Assembly: GCA_944321445.1 (NCBI GenBank)
Contig: CALULJ010000007.1
Coordinates: 1-64,000, forward strand
DNA: 64,000 nucleotides
Reading direction: 5' to 3'
From: an uncultured Collinsella sp.
GTDB lineage: Bacteria > Actinomycetota > Coriobacteriia > Coriobacteriales > Coriobacteriaceae
Of this stretch, positions 1-8,734 are shown piece after piece (position 1 is the first letter of the stretch; each line of letters opens with the position of its first letter). The translations under genes were made by a program, and so were the position numbers. The notes under the pieces were generated by a model. The model saw nothing but the letters and a program-made list of their open reading frames with translations. It did no database searches and was not told where the DNA came from.

Positions 1-2
1 TG

Positions 3-245
3 GCAAACTACGCGAGCATCGTGGCCAAGCTTGACGTTTCGTCAAACATGGTTGCCGCCTCTACTATCTCTGGTTGGTCCAGCGTGTCTTCTTACGCTCG
101 CGAGGCAGTGGGATGGGCTGTGGACAAGGGTATCATCAGCGGTGTTGATACTAACCAAGGGCCGCAGCTGCAGCCGCACGCTACCGCGTGGCGCTCCTCG
201 CTTGCTGCGATGGTCGCGCATTTTCATCGTGACGTTTTGAAGTAG
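3..245 (+). CDS. C-terminal end of an SLH-like surface protein (partial)
   Basis: The reading frame is open from the first complete codon at position 3 to a TAG at 243-245, so only the last 80 residues are present and the true start lies upstream of the window. The residues resemble the end of an S-layer-homology-type domain as found in actinobacterial wall proteins: an aromatic and Ala-rich helix (YAREAVGWAVDKGIISG) is followed by a Leu-x-Pro and a helix ending MVAHFHRDVLK. Such domains usually anchor secreted proteins to wall polysaccharide, which fits the glycan genes that follow. The assignment is by pattern only and the rest of the protein is unknown. A strong terminator follows. Confidence 0.5.
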   Translation, partial: ANYASIVAKLDVSSNMVAASTISGWSSVSSYAREAVGWAVDKGIISGVDTNQGPQLQPHATAWRSSLAAMVAHFHRDVLK

Positions 246-269
246 TGTCGAGCTTCACTCTATGTTTCT

Positions 270-305
270 AACCGGCGCGGTCGAAAGGCCGTGCCGGTTT
301 TTGGG
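270..305 (+). terminator. Rho-independent terminator after the SLH-like gene
   Basis: AACCGGC at 270-276 pairs with GCCGGTT at 293-299, with further pairing inside, a GAAA loop and a T-run. It separates the partial surface gene from the next gene. Confidence 0.8.
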
Positions 306-337
306 TTCTGCGATGAAAAAGCAACCGGCATCAATCC

Positions 338-355
338 ATTCAAGTAGACTTGAAT
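338..355. promoter_or_regulatory. 18-bp palindrome upstream of the GlfT2-like gene
   Basis: TTCAAGT-AG-ACTTGAA forms a perfect 7-2-7 inverted repeat at 339-354, extended by an A/T pair on each side. It lies about 45 bp upstream of the chosen start of the next gene and could be an operator. No regulator can be named and no clear -35/-10 pair was recognised. Confidence 0.35.
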
Positions 356-397
356 AGATTCATTAGGTATATGTGCGATGCAACGAGGAGTTGTCAC

Positions 398-2242
398 ATG
401 TCTACGGTCGATTATAAACTTGCAAATGTTCTCCTGCGGGTAGACGACCATGCGGCGCTCCATCCCGAGCTTTACTATCGTGCTGCTGCTTCTGTGGCAA
501 CATTTGATGAAGACGCCAGGGCTCTGTCCTTTGCCGGCCCGGTAGACTTCTTCACCTATCTCAACGCTTGCTCGGCGAAAAAGTGGTCCCAATACGCGGG
601 GATTGATACCGTCTGGTTGCATGTAAAGGTAATGGGCGAGGGCGAAATCATCGTCGAGGGCGTTGCGAGCGACGGGTCGGATCGTCGTGAGCTATCGCGT
701 CATGTTTTCGCTTCTCAAGATGAATTCACCGTTGTCGATATCGAGATTTCGACGGCAGGGGAGGACCTTGTTGGTTTTACGGTGGTTCCCGCAGAGGGCG
801 GGTCTGCGCAGGTCTCACGTGCGTGGTGGTATACGAAGGTCGATGCGGGCTGTATCAATCCGGTTCGCCTCGCCATTGCGACGACTACCTTCAAAAAGGA
901 AGCCTACATCACTGCAAATATCGATTTGGTGCAAGAGGCGGTGCGCGCCGAGGGAGCGCCCATCATGGGCAACTTCCATATGTTCGTTGTCGATAACGGT
1001 CAAACGCTCGACGCCAAAGCGCTGAGCGATGATTTGGTCACCGTGATTCCCAACCCCAATGTGGGCGGATCCGGTGGTTTTGCGCGCGGTATGATGGCGG
1101 CCACTGAGGTGCCGGGTGCGTACACGCATGTGCTCGTCATGGACGATGACGTGCGCATCGTGGCCGAGAGCCTCATTCGGACGTTCAACCTGCTGTCCTT
1201 GGCGCAAGGGAAGTACCGCTCCGCCTACATCAACGGTGCGATGCTTTCGCTCGAAGAGCCTACGCGTCAGTTCGAAGACATTTCGTACGTTGTGAACTCG
1301 GGTGTTTACCGTCGTGTCAAACCGGATCTTAATGTTGGGCTGCTCGAAGATATCGTTGAGAACGAGCGCATCGACGTCGAGGTCCCGAGTGCCTATGGCG
1401 CTTGGTGGTTCAGCTGCATACCCACGGCGGACGTTGAGCGTAACGGCCTCCCCATGCCGTTTTTCATCCGTTGTGACGACGTTGAATTCGGCATGCGCAA
1501 CGACCCCACCTACATGACTATGAACGGTATCTGCGTGTGGCATGAGAGCTTCGAGGGCAGGTATCGCGCTTCGGTTGATTGCTATCAGTACACACGTAAC
1601 TTCCTGGCGATGATTGCTGTTGACGATTGCGCATCGGAGTCACTGTTTATCGTGCGCCTCGTTCGCAGCGTGCGCCAGTCTCTGCGCGAGCTCGATTACG
1701 TCTCTGCCGAGTTTTTGCTCGACGGCCTCGATGACTATCTCAAGGGCCCCGGCTATCTTGCGAGGCTGGATGGCTCTGCGCTCATGCAGGCGAACGGAAA
1801 GCGTAACGAGAAGGTCGTACCGGTTGAGGAAATGGATCCTGGCGTTTTGCGTGCTGCTGGGGTGACGCCCGAGGTGCTTGCGAACACGAGCCTCGACTTC
1901 CATTACTCACCCTTCATGAAGTACTGGCGCTCGGTGCCCTACGACAAGCATTACATGCCCAAGCCGTTCTTGGGCCATCGTGCAGGGTACGTCGTTAAGA
2001 ACGGAACGTGCTCGCTCGAGGGGAATACGACCGGCTGCGAGACGGTCGTCTATCTGGATCCCACACGCAAGAAGGGTGCGATCCGTCACATGGACCGTGC
2101 ACGGTTCCGCGCCATTCGTATCCGTGAGCACGAACTTATGCGTCGGTATCGTTCGGAGGGCAAGCGCGTTCGCCAGGCGTGGAAGGATGCGCTTCCTCGG
2201 CTGACGTCTCGTGAGTTTTGGACCGAGTATCTGGGGCTGTAA
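398..2242 (+). CDS. GlfT2-like galactofuranosyltransferase (GT2 family)
   Basis: This 614-residue protein resembles GlfT2-type enzymes that transfer galactofuranose from UDP-Galf to growing galactan at the membrane. An N-terminal beta-rich domain (about 1-165) precedes a GT-A fold. The metal-binding triad Asp249-Asp250-Asp251 sits in VMDDDVRI, the likely catalytic base Asp361 in FIRCDDVEFGMR, and the metal-ligand His382 in VWHESFEGRY. These three blocks occur in the order and spacing known for mycobacterial GlfT2. The ATG at 398 is chosen because a GAGGAG ribosome site at 385-390 precedes it with good spacing; the frame could begin at 350 but without such a site. The context of glycosyltransferases supports a wall or capsule galactan role. 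The acceptor is not known. Confidence 0.8.
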   Translation: MSTVDYKLANVLLRVDDHAALHPELYYRAAASVATFDEDARALSFAGPVDFFTYLNACSAKKWSQYAGIDTVWLHVKVMGEGEIIVEGVASDGSDRRELSRHVFASQDEFTVVDIEISTAGEDLVGFTVVPAEGGSAQVSRAWWYTKVDAGCINPVRLAIATTTFKKEAYITANIDLVQEAVRAEGAPIMGNFHMFVVDNGQTLDAKALSDDLVTVIPNPNVGGSGGFARGMMAATEVPGAYTHVLVMDDDVRIVAESLIRTFNLLSLAQGKYRSAYINGAMLSLEEPTRQFEDISYVVNSGVYRRVKPDLNVGLLEDIVENERIDVEVPSAYGAWWFSCIPTADVERNGLPMPFFIRCDDVEFGMRNDPTYMTMNGICVWHESFEGRYRASVDCYQYTRNFLAMIAVDDCASESLFIVRLVRSVRQSLRELDYVSAEFLLDGLDDYLKGPGYLARLDGSALMQANGKRNEKVVPVEEMDPGVLRAAGVTPEVLANTSLDFHYSPFMKYWRSVPYDKHYMPKPFLGHRAGYVVKNGTCSLEGNTTGCETVVYLDPTRKKGAIRHMDRARFRAIRIREHELMRRYRSEGKRVRQAWKDALPRLTSREFWTEYLGL

Positions 2243-2245
2243 TGC

Positions 2246-2273
2246 AATGGGCGCTCCTCGCGGAGCGCCCATG
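2246..2273. terminator. Hairpin between convergent GlfT2-like gene and tRNA-Arg
   Basis: An 11-bp perfect stem (ATGGGCGCTCC with GGAGCGCCCAT) closes a 4-nt loop. It lies between a plus-strand gene and a minus-strand tRNA and has no clear T-run on either side. It is a plausible bidirectional terminator. Confidence 0.5.
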
Positions 2274-2283
2274 GTGGATGCGT

Positions 2284-2360
2284 TGGTGCGCCATGTCGGA
2301 TTCGAACCAACGACCTTGGGATTAGAAGTCCCCTGCTCTATCCAACTGAGCTAATGGCGC
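2284..2360 (-). tRNA. tRNA-Arg (anticodon TCT)
   Basis: The minus strand folds into a cloverleaf. The acceptor stem GCGCCAT (2354-2360) pairs with ATGGCGC (2288-2294), the anticodon loop is CTTCTAA with TCT as anticodon, the T-loop is TTCGAAT, the discriminator base is A, and CCA is encoded at 2284-2286. The length is 77 nt. It reads AGA codons, which are rare in a high-GC genome. Confidence 0.95.
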
Positions 2361-2397
2361 GCTATGAGTACTGTGATATTCTACATGCTGCGTCGCT

Positions 2398-4056
2398 ATG
2401 AGCCATGAAGAATCTGGTGATGATTTGTTGCAATCAGTCGCGCACTGCGCTCATCGAGTTACGGAACATCCTTTGCGCATTCGCAAGGCCTCTTGCATAG
2501 TGCTTGCAATTATCCTCTGCGTGCAGCTGGCGGTCTGCTCTTGGTTTGCAGTGCATAAGCTTGGATTATTTCAAGATGAATCGTATACGTTTTTCCTCGC
2601 CAACGGTGACTGGTTGAACGCGGTTCCCGAAGAAGGCGTTATCTATAAGCAGGGTGATCCCTGGGGGGAATGGGCATCGGTTGACAGCTTTCTTGGCGTT
2701 GATTTTGAGATGCTCTACAAGAATCAGGCCTCTGACAACCATCCGCCGCTTTACTATACTTTGTTCTCTTTAGCATATTCCCTATTTCCCGGTTCGGTAA
2801 ATCCAATCATTGGCGTTGGACTCAATATCGTGTTCGCTCTCATCACGACAATCGAGCTCTACTTTTTGGGAAAAATACTTGGACTTCCGAAGTCGGCAGG
2901 GCTGCTTGTCTGTGGCCTTTGGGCTGTTAACCCGGGCATGATCAATTGCATGCTGTATCTACGCATGTATCAGCTGCTCGCCGTGTTCTTCTTGGGCTCT
3001 GCACTTGCAGCGCTTTCCTTTTTGAAATCCGAGCGCATTCATCTGGGGAATGTACTTGCAGTTTTCCTCACGACTGTTGGCGGCTTTCTGACTCAGTATT
3101 TCTTCGTCTTCTTTGCCTTCGTTCTATATCTGTGTGTTGGGATAACTCTGCTCGCACGCCGTCGCGTGGGTAACGCCGCCCTGTTTGCGGTGAGTGGAAT
3201 TGGAGGAGTGGCTGCCGGGATACTGCTCTTCCCCCCGAGCATCGACCATCTGTTCTCGAGTTTTCGTGGCCAGGAGGCTTTAGAGCGCGCCGCCTCGGGT
3301 GATTCGTTTGGTGCCTATCTCGTTGAGGACTTCAGGTTGCTAAATTCAGGCGTTTTCGGTTATTTGCTTCCTTTCGTCCTGGTGCTTGCACTCTGCTTTG
3401 CGCTGGTCGCTGTCTTTCGCAACAGAGCGTCCGCGATGATAGAGTCAGAGCACCTTGCGCCCGTTGCCTATGAGAGCTCTGGAATATGGTGGCTCGGTGT
3501 TGCCATCCTTGCCATCTCGTCTCTGTTTTACATTGTTATTGTCGCTCGTGTTGCTCCGTATGCTTCCATTCGGTATCTCATGGCAGTAAATGCCGTGCTT
3601 ATGGTATGGCCATACGCCTGCGTATTGGGCGCTCTGCGCTACTTGCTTCCCAAAAAGCGCGTTGTCGCTCTTGGGGTTATAGCGGTTCTCGGAGTTGCTG
3701 CGACGGAGAACGGTTATATGCAGGGAATCAAATATTTTTATCAGCAGAATGATTCTATTGCAGAGCTTGCGCAACGCAATGGAGCCATGGTTGCCCTTTG
3801 GGGAGATAAGCTTCTCCAAGAAGCGATTTTCCAAGATGCCATGAACTACGACAAGTCGGTGTACTTCTCAGATATCGATTCGTTTGGCTCGTTTGAGTTT
3901 GAGTCACTAGGACATGATTTTTCCCTTTATGTTCAGCATTGGATGGATGTTGACCCGTATATAGAACTGCTTGAGAGCCAGTGGGGAGCACGCGTAACGT
4001 ACGTAGGCGATAACGTCGATAGCAGCTATGCGGTTTATGACGTGCATATCGACTGA
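2398..4056 (+). CDS. GT-C-type polytopic membrane glycosyltransferase-like protein
   Basis: The 552-residue product has about 10-12 hydrophobic segments. It carries the acidic pair Asp60-Glu61 in LFQDESYTFF, directly after the first membrane segment, as in GT-C enzymes (PMT, ArnT, GT83) that use lipid-phosphate-linked sugars. NHPPLYYTLF and YLRMYQLL are further features common in that fold. It probably transfers a sugar from a polyprenyl-phosphate donor to an extracytoplasmic glycan or protein, and the polyprenyl-phosphate sugar synthase-like gene just downstream could make that donor. No convincing ribosome site precedes the ATG at 2398, so the start may be slightly wrong. Donor and acceptor cannot be read from sequence. 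Confidence 0.65.
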   Translation: MSHEESGDDLLQSVAHCAHRVTEHPLRIRKASCIVLAIILCVQLAVCSWFAVHKLGLFQDESYTFFLANGDWLNAVPEEGVIYKQGDPWGEWASVDSFLGVDFEMLYKNQASDNHPPLYYTLFSLAYSLFPGSVNPIIGVGLNIVFALITTIELYFLGKILGLPKSAGLLVCGLWAVNPGMINCMLYLRMYQLLAVFFLGSALAALSFLKSERIHLGNVLAVFLTTVGGFLTQYFFVFFAFVLYLCVGITLLARRRVGNAALFAVSGIGGVAAGILLFPPSIDHLFSSFRGQEALERAASGDSFGAYLVEDFRLLNSGVFGYLLPFVLVLALCFALVAVFRNRASAMIESEHLAPVAYESSGIWWLGVAILAISSLFYIVIVARVAPYASIRYLMAVNAVLMVWPYACVLGALRYLLPKKRVVALGVIAVLGVAATENGYMQGIKYFYQQNDSIAELAQRNGAMVALWGDKLLQEAIFQDAMNYDKSVYFSDIDSFGSFEFESLGHDFSLYVQHWMDVDPYIELLESQWGARVTYVGDNVDSSYAVYDVHID

Positions 4057-4120
4057 ACCTTGTTCTGGTCTACAATAGCCTAATCTGAGTGCATTGCGTT
4101 TATGGAGGGGGCTTCGTGCC

Positions 4121-5137
4121 ATGCCGTTGCCAAGACTGTGCATAGTCGTACCGTGCTACAACGAGCAGGACGTGCTCCCGATCACCGCCCCGCTTTTCGT
4201 CCAAGAGCTTGTCGATCTTGAGGAGAAGGGAAAGATTTCCCCGCAGAGCTGCGTGCTGCTTGTTAATGACGGCAGCGCTGATGGCACATGGGGCATCATC
4301 GAGGATCTTTCCAAGAGCGATGCACGCATTCAGGGTGTTTCGCTCTCACGCAATCGTGGCCATCAGTATGCGCTTTTGGCGGGATACACGGTTGCATGCC
4401 AGGTTGCTGACATCGCGATCAGCATCGATTGCGACGGCCAGGATGACATCACGGCGATGGAGCGCATGGTTGACGCCTATATGCAGGGGAATGACATTGT
4501 GTATGGTGTTCGCTCCGATCGCTCGAGCGATTCCGCCTTCAAGCGCGGGTCTGCGGAACTGTTCTACCGTATCCAGCATGCTATGGGCATCGAGAGCGAG
4601 TTCAACCATGCCGACTATCGCCTTATGTCGCGCCGTGCGCTCTCAGCGCTTCTCAAGTATCACGAGGCAAATGTTTTCCTTCGTGGCTTGATACCCCTGG
4701 TCGGGTTTTCTTCGACAACCGTCGAGTATGTGCGTCATGAGCGCATGGCGGGGGAGAGCCACTATCCGTTCCGGAAGATGCTCGCCTTTGCTCTAGATGG
4801 GATTACCAGCTTTTCTATTCAGCCCATTCGCTTCATCACGTTCTTCGGAATCATTGCTTCGCTTCTTAGCTTTGTAGGCATGATCTGGGCGTTCGTGAAC
4901 GCGTTGCTGGGCAACACGGTGTCCGGCTGGGCCAGTCTTGCGTGCCTCGTGTGCTTCATGGGCGGCATTCAGCTTATGAGCTTGGGGATTATCGGGGAAT
5001 ACGTTGGGAAAACCTACCTTGAGACCAAGCGCCGGCCGCGTTTCTTCATAGAAAAGATGACGCCGCGGCTGCGTGGGGAGCAGCGTGCGGCGTCTGGCTC
5101 TGTCACTTCTGATGGCGCTTCTACGAAGCGTGACTAG
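4121..5137 (+). CDS. Polyprenyl-phosphate glycosyltransferase (DPM1/GtrB-like)
   Basis: This 338-residue protein has an N-terminal GT2 domain that begins LCIVVPCYNEQ, with a VNDGSADGTW nucleotide-sugar motif and an acidic SIDCDGQDD metal site. Two hydrophobic segments follow at about 235-300, ending before a basic tail. This is the architecture of dolichol- or undecaprenyl-phosphate sugar synthases such as GtrB. It likely loads a hexose onto undecaprenyl phosphate on the cytoplasmic face for a GT-C enzyme like its upstream neighbour. The ATG at 4121 is chosen because GGAGGGGG (4104-4111) is correctly spaced. Its stop codon shares a CTAG tetranucleotide with the stop of the convergent pyruvyltransferase gene. 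Confidence 0.82.
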   Translation: MPLPRLCIVVPCYNEQDVLPITAPLFVQELVDLEEKGKISPQSCVLLVNDGSADGTWGIIEDLSKSDARIQGVSLSRNRGHQYALLAGYTVACQVADIAISIDCDGQDDITAMERMVDAYMQGNDIVYGVRSDRSSDSAFKRGSAELFYRIQHAMGIESEFNHADYRLMSRRALSALLKYHEANVFLRGLIPLVGFSSTTVEYVRHERMAGESHYPFRKMLAFALDGITSFSIQPIRFITFFGIIASLLSFVGMIWAFVNALLGNTVSGWASLACLVCFMGGIQLMSLGIIGEYVGKTYLETKRRPRFFIEKMTPRLRGEQRAASGSVTSDGASTKRD

Positions 5138-6762
5138 CGGTCTTTGATCCGTTTAAGAGCGCGCGGTAGAGCCGTAACGAACGATCCGACATGCCAGGTG
5201 GTCGAAGCACGGACGCGCTCGATTTCCGCTTGGGCGGTGTCGCGCTCGGCACGTGTGCGTTCGAGTTCGGCTTCCACGTCGTGCAGGCGCTCCTCTTCGA
5301 TCGAGACCGTTCTTGCATAAAAGATGCGACGGCGATAGGGTTGTGGGCTAGCGCTGCGCACAATGCGCTCGAACGCATCGAACGCTTCCACGGCTTGTGA
5401 GCGATTGGTCGAAGCGCGCAGATTGATGGACGCGATGTCCGCCTCTCTGTGCTTCTCCATGAGCGCGAAGGCGTCCGCGATTCGTTCGGATTCGCTGTCG
5501 AGCGGCAGAAGGTATTGCTCGCGATTCATTTGCTCGTAGTATGCCGCAATCTTCTCGTTGTAATCGAGCCCGAGAGAGGGAACCCCGCACGTATTGGCGA
5601 CAATCGAGGCATGAAGTCTCATGGCGATAACCGCATGCGATTGAGCGAGAAGGTCGACGACTGCGGCGGTATCGATTCCCGGATCGATGATGCATGTTCG
5701 GCATGCGGAATCCAGTTGGTCGATAACGGCGGAGTGCATGGCATGATCTTCGGGCGCAAGATCGATAAACGCAAGGGTAAGCTCGCGCGACAAGGCGATG
5801 CGTTCCAGTGCGGATGCGAGTTTTTGCACAAACCCTTCGGGAACAAGGCGGTGCTCACGCAGCGTAATCGCAATGTAAGAGCCGGCTTCCATGTCGTGCT
5901 TTGCGAGTAGAAGATCCGCAGCGCCGCAGACGCTTTCGCGTTCGATTGAGAACGCAAGGTCGACTTTACGGTCGATGCTGCTGGTGGGGACTCCTGCGCG
6001 GAGCAATAGGCGTTCCGTCTCGGAGTCGCGTGGGATGTAGTAGGCACCATTGCGTGCCTCGAGGTTAACAAGCGCCTGGGCATCTGGGTTTTCAAGCGGG
6101 CCTGCGCCGATTCCCAGGTACACGCTTGGAATGTTGTACAGCGCGGCGAGTAGCGTAAAGGCAAGCTGGCCGCCGATTTCAGAACGTGGGTTGAGCATGA
6201 AATCAATGGGTCCGGCGGTCCATTCCATAGGGTCGTCGAACATGATGCCCGCCATGTACACAAGAGCGCTCGCTCCGCGCAGCATGATGTCCGCCTCCAT
6301 CTTTTGGTCGCAGGTAATGGAGACCACGCCATGGCGCGCGAGTGCAGATGCGGGATTATGGCCGATGAGTTGGATATGCGCTCCGGGGAACCGACGTTCA
6401 ATCTGGCGGCAGATAAGCGAGAAGATGAGCTCATCGCCGAAGTTGTTGGGACCTACGTAACCAAATATCACGAAGCGTTGAGCAGGGGAATCCGTACCGG
6501 CATCAGACTGCTGCAGATTGTTTAGGATCGTTTGGGCATCCTCGGTGCCGGTGGTAAGGTAATCGGGCTTAAACCGCTCAAGGAATGGGGCAAGGGTCTT
6601 TTGGTTCGGCTTTCCCGCCTCATCTATAATGTTGGGAAAGCGTCGGGGGTCCAGGAGCTCTACGCAGTGTCCGGCTAATCGAAGGTCTTCGAAGCACCGC
6701 CATACCGGGTTGTCTTCGTGGTACTCGATTGGTGCGATGATTGCGATTCGATAGTGTTTCAC
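5134..6762 (-). CDS. Polysaccharide pyruvyltransferase with C-terminal STTW tail
   Basis: The 542-residue protein starts at a GTG at 6760-6762 preceded by AAAGGGAG. Residues about 95-440 match the polysaccharide pyruvyl transferase family (CsaB-like). They contain FGYVGPNNFGDELI, a GIGAGPL segment, and the late SHAVIAMRLHASI block typical of this fold. Family members add a ketal-linked pyruvate from phosphoenolpyruvate to wall or capsule glycans. After the catalytic domain comes a charged coiled coil (about 475-520) and a terminal STTWHVG...PRALK block that recurs in the divergent glycosyltransferase. An upstream in-frame extension to 7599 exists but runs antisense through the neighbour and is rejected. 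Confidence 0.8.
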   Translation of the reverse strand: MKHYRIAIIAPIEYHEDNPVWRCFEDLRLAGHCVELLDPRRFPNIIDEAGKPNQKTLAPFLERFKPDYLTTGTEDAQTILNNLQQSDAGTDSPAQRFVIFGYVGPNNFGDELIFSLICRQIERRFPGAHIQLIGHNPASALARHGVVSITCDQKMEADIMLRGASALVYMAGIMFDDPMEWTAGPIDFMLNPRSEIGGQLAFTLLAALYNIPSVYLGIGAGPLENPDAQALVNLEARNGAYYIPRDSETERLLLRAGVPTSSIDRKVDLAFSIERESVCGAADLLLAKHDMEAGSYIAITLREHRLVPEGFVQKLASALERIALSRELTLAFIDLAPEDHAMHSAVIDQLDSACRTCIIDPGIDTAAVVDLLAQSHAVIAMRLHASIVANTCGVPSLGLDYNEKIAAYYEQMNREQYLLPLDSESERIADAFALMEKHREADIASINLRASTNRSQAVEAFDAFERIVRSASPQPYRRRIFYARTVSIEEERLHDVEAELERTRAERDTAQAEIERVRASTTWHVGSFVTALPRALKRIKDR

Positions 6763-6816
6763 GGGCTCCCTTTCGCGTGTCGGTTTGCTTTTATGATAGT
6801 GTGCGAGGTCTTCGAG

Positions 6817-8553
6817 ATGCGCCTTTCCATCGTCGTTCCCATGTTTAATGCAGAACGTTTCATTGCCGACTGCATCGAGACGATTCACAACCAGGGGCTT
6901 CAGCAAAACGAGTACGAGATTATCGCTATCGATGACGGTTCGACTGATTCCACCCCGCAGCTGTGTGACCGCTACGCCGCGCAGCTTTCGAATTTCCGCG
7001 TATACCACCAGCGTAACGCCGGTGCTGGGGCGGCTCGGAATCGCGGTATCGATCTGGCGAAGGGCGATTATCTTTATTTCTTCGACGTCGATGACGGCCT
7101 GAAGGAAGGAACGCTGAGGCGCCTGCTTGATCAGTGCGAAGAGGAGTCCCTTGACGTACTGTTCTTCGGAGCAGAGGTTTTGTATGAGTTCGAGGAATGC
7201 AAGAAGCGCTATCCGCAGGATCCTCGCTATTTTGAGCGTCGGCAGAAGTCCGGCGTGGTCACAGGCGAGCAGATGTTCATCGCCCAGCAGAATGACTGGA
7301 ACTTCTGCGGCCAGCCTTGCATGCTCATCTCGCGCCTTCGCACGGTGCATAAGTCTCGCGCGCGTTTCGCCGAAGGCATTATGAATGAGGATAACTTTTA
7401 TGTCATTCGCGTGACGCTTCACGCCGAGCGCGCCAACGTCATTCCCGAGCTGCTCTACGAATACTATGTGAGGCCCAATACCGTTACCACGAGCCATGTG
7501 GGCGACGGACAGGTGTTTCTCTCCCATCTCGTACTGACGCGGGAATTCGAGAAGGAGCGCCTCCGCGCCATCGCGGCGGGGAAGGTCGACCTTGCGCATG
7601 GGCTTGAGGCGCTATCCAATTGGTTCATGGATGTTGCGATCGACAACTGCCCCGAGGGCGTCGAGCAGTTCACGCCGTTTCTTGACGGCAGGTTCGCATC
7701 CGTATCGCTTACGGGCCGCTTTGCGTGGCGCGCTCACCACGAAAAGAAGCATGCGGAGTATGAGGAGTGGCGTGCATACGAGGCGTATCAGCAGCTGAAG
7801 GCGATGGGAGAGCGCGCGGACTCCTTGGAGGAGCGTGCGAATCGCGAGGAGCATCGTGCTGTGGTCGCAGAAAAGCGCGCCCAAAAGGCTGAATCGCGTA
7901 TTGCGGTTATGGAGGCGTCGACGACGTGGAAAGTGGGCAGGGTCATCACAGCGGTCCCTCGCGCTATCAAAGACCTGGCCTGGCGGCTCAAGCCCAATCG
8001 TGACCATGCGCTTCAGGAGGCTTCGGAGGCCGAGGCGGCCATCCCGATGACTTCCGAAGACGAGCCGTCCGATTCTGTGGCCAGCGACCAGCCCGCCCAA
8101 TCGGACTTCGTTCCCGCGAGCCATGTCTTTGTCGCCCAGGATTTGTCCTCGCGCGATGAGGTGCTGCGCTTCATCTCTGCCAAGGCGGTCGAGCTCGGTT
8201 CGGCAACCAATGAAGAGGAGCTGCTCCAAGCGTTCTTGCGCCGCGAGGCGGAAGGTACGACGGGCATGATGGAGGGCTTTGCCATCCCGCATGCGAAGTC
8301 TTCGACTGTGCAGGAGGCCTCTGCGTATGTGGTCAAGCTTGCTCACGGTGCAGACGACTGGGAGACTATGGACACGGCAAGCGTTACCGTGGTCATAGGC
8401 TTGCTCATTCCCGAGAGCAAGGCGGGTACCGAGCACCTGAAGCTGCTCTCTAAGATCGCCGAAGCGCTTATGGACGATGATTTTCGAGCAGAGATCCGCG
8501 CGACCGACGATGCGGAGGCTATCGCTCGGGCGACCAACGCCCGTCTTGTATGA
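6817..8553 (+). CDS. GT2 glycosyltransferase fused to a PTS EIIA (fructose/mannitol-type) domain
   Basis: The 578-residue product has three parts. Residues 1 to about 230 are a GT2 domain: MRLSIVVPMFNAE, IAIDDGSTD, the acidic FFDVDDG site and a MNEDNFY block. About 300-385 is a charged coiled coil that ends in STTWKVG...PRAIK. After an acidic, Pro/Ser-rich linker, residues about 435-578 match the PTS EIIA type-2 fold, with the phospho-acceptor candidate His492 in FAIPHAKS and a second conserved His540 in EHLKLLSK. EIIA normally receives phosphate from HPr, and ptsH and ptsI follow directly. The ATG at 6817 has GAGG eight bases upstream. A GT-EIIA fusion is unusual; the EIIA half could regulate the transferase or supply a sugar permease. 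Confidence 0.85.
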   Translation: MRLSIVVPMFNAERFIADCIETIHNQGLQQNEYEIIAIDDGSTDSTPQLCDRYAAQLSNFRVYHQRNAGAGAARNRGIDLAKGDYLYFFDVDDGLKEGTLRRLLDQCEEESLDVLFFGAEVLYEFEECKKRYPQDPRYFERRQKSGVVTGEQMFIAQQNDWNFCGQPCMLISRLRTVHKSRARFAEGIMNEDNFYVIRVTLHAERANVIPELLYEYYVRPNTVTTSHVGDGQVFLSHLVLTREFEKERLRAIAAGKVDLAHGLEALSNWFMDVAIDNCPEGVEQFTPFLDGRFASVSLTGRFAWRAHHEKKHAEYEEWRAYEAYQQLKAMGERADSLEERANREEHRAVVAEKRAQKAESRIAVMEASTTWKVGRVITAVPRAIKDLAWRLKPNRDHALQEASEAEAAIPMTSEDEPSDSVASDQPAQSDFVPASHVFVAQDLSSRDEVLRFISAKAVELGSATNEEELLQAFLRREAEGTTGMMEGFAIPHAKSSTVQEASAYVVKLAHGADDWETMDTASVTVVIGLLIPESKAGTEHLKLLSKIAEALMDDDFRAEIRATDDAEAIARATNARLV

Positions 8554-8734
8554 TGGGTCGCTGCGTTTTGCGCGCGTAGGCCGGGTGTGCTTCGCGCGTG
8601 TCCGTTCCGTCACGTTCCATTTCGCTCCGCTCGCCCGTTTTGTGCGTAAATCGGCTCGTGTTGCGTTACACTATCCTCGTACTTTGGTGCGCCTCATGTC
8701 ACTTGGCGCGCTCAGATCACAAAGGAGTAAAAGT

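Noticed and set aside
6763-7599. Upstream extension of the pyruvyltransferase frame
   Set aside because: The extension is antisense to the GT domain. A GTG with a good ribosome site at 6762 starts exactly at the conserved N-terminus of the family.
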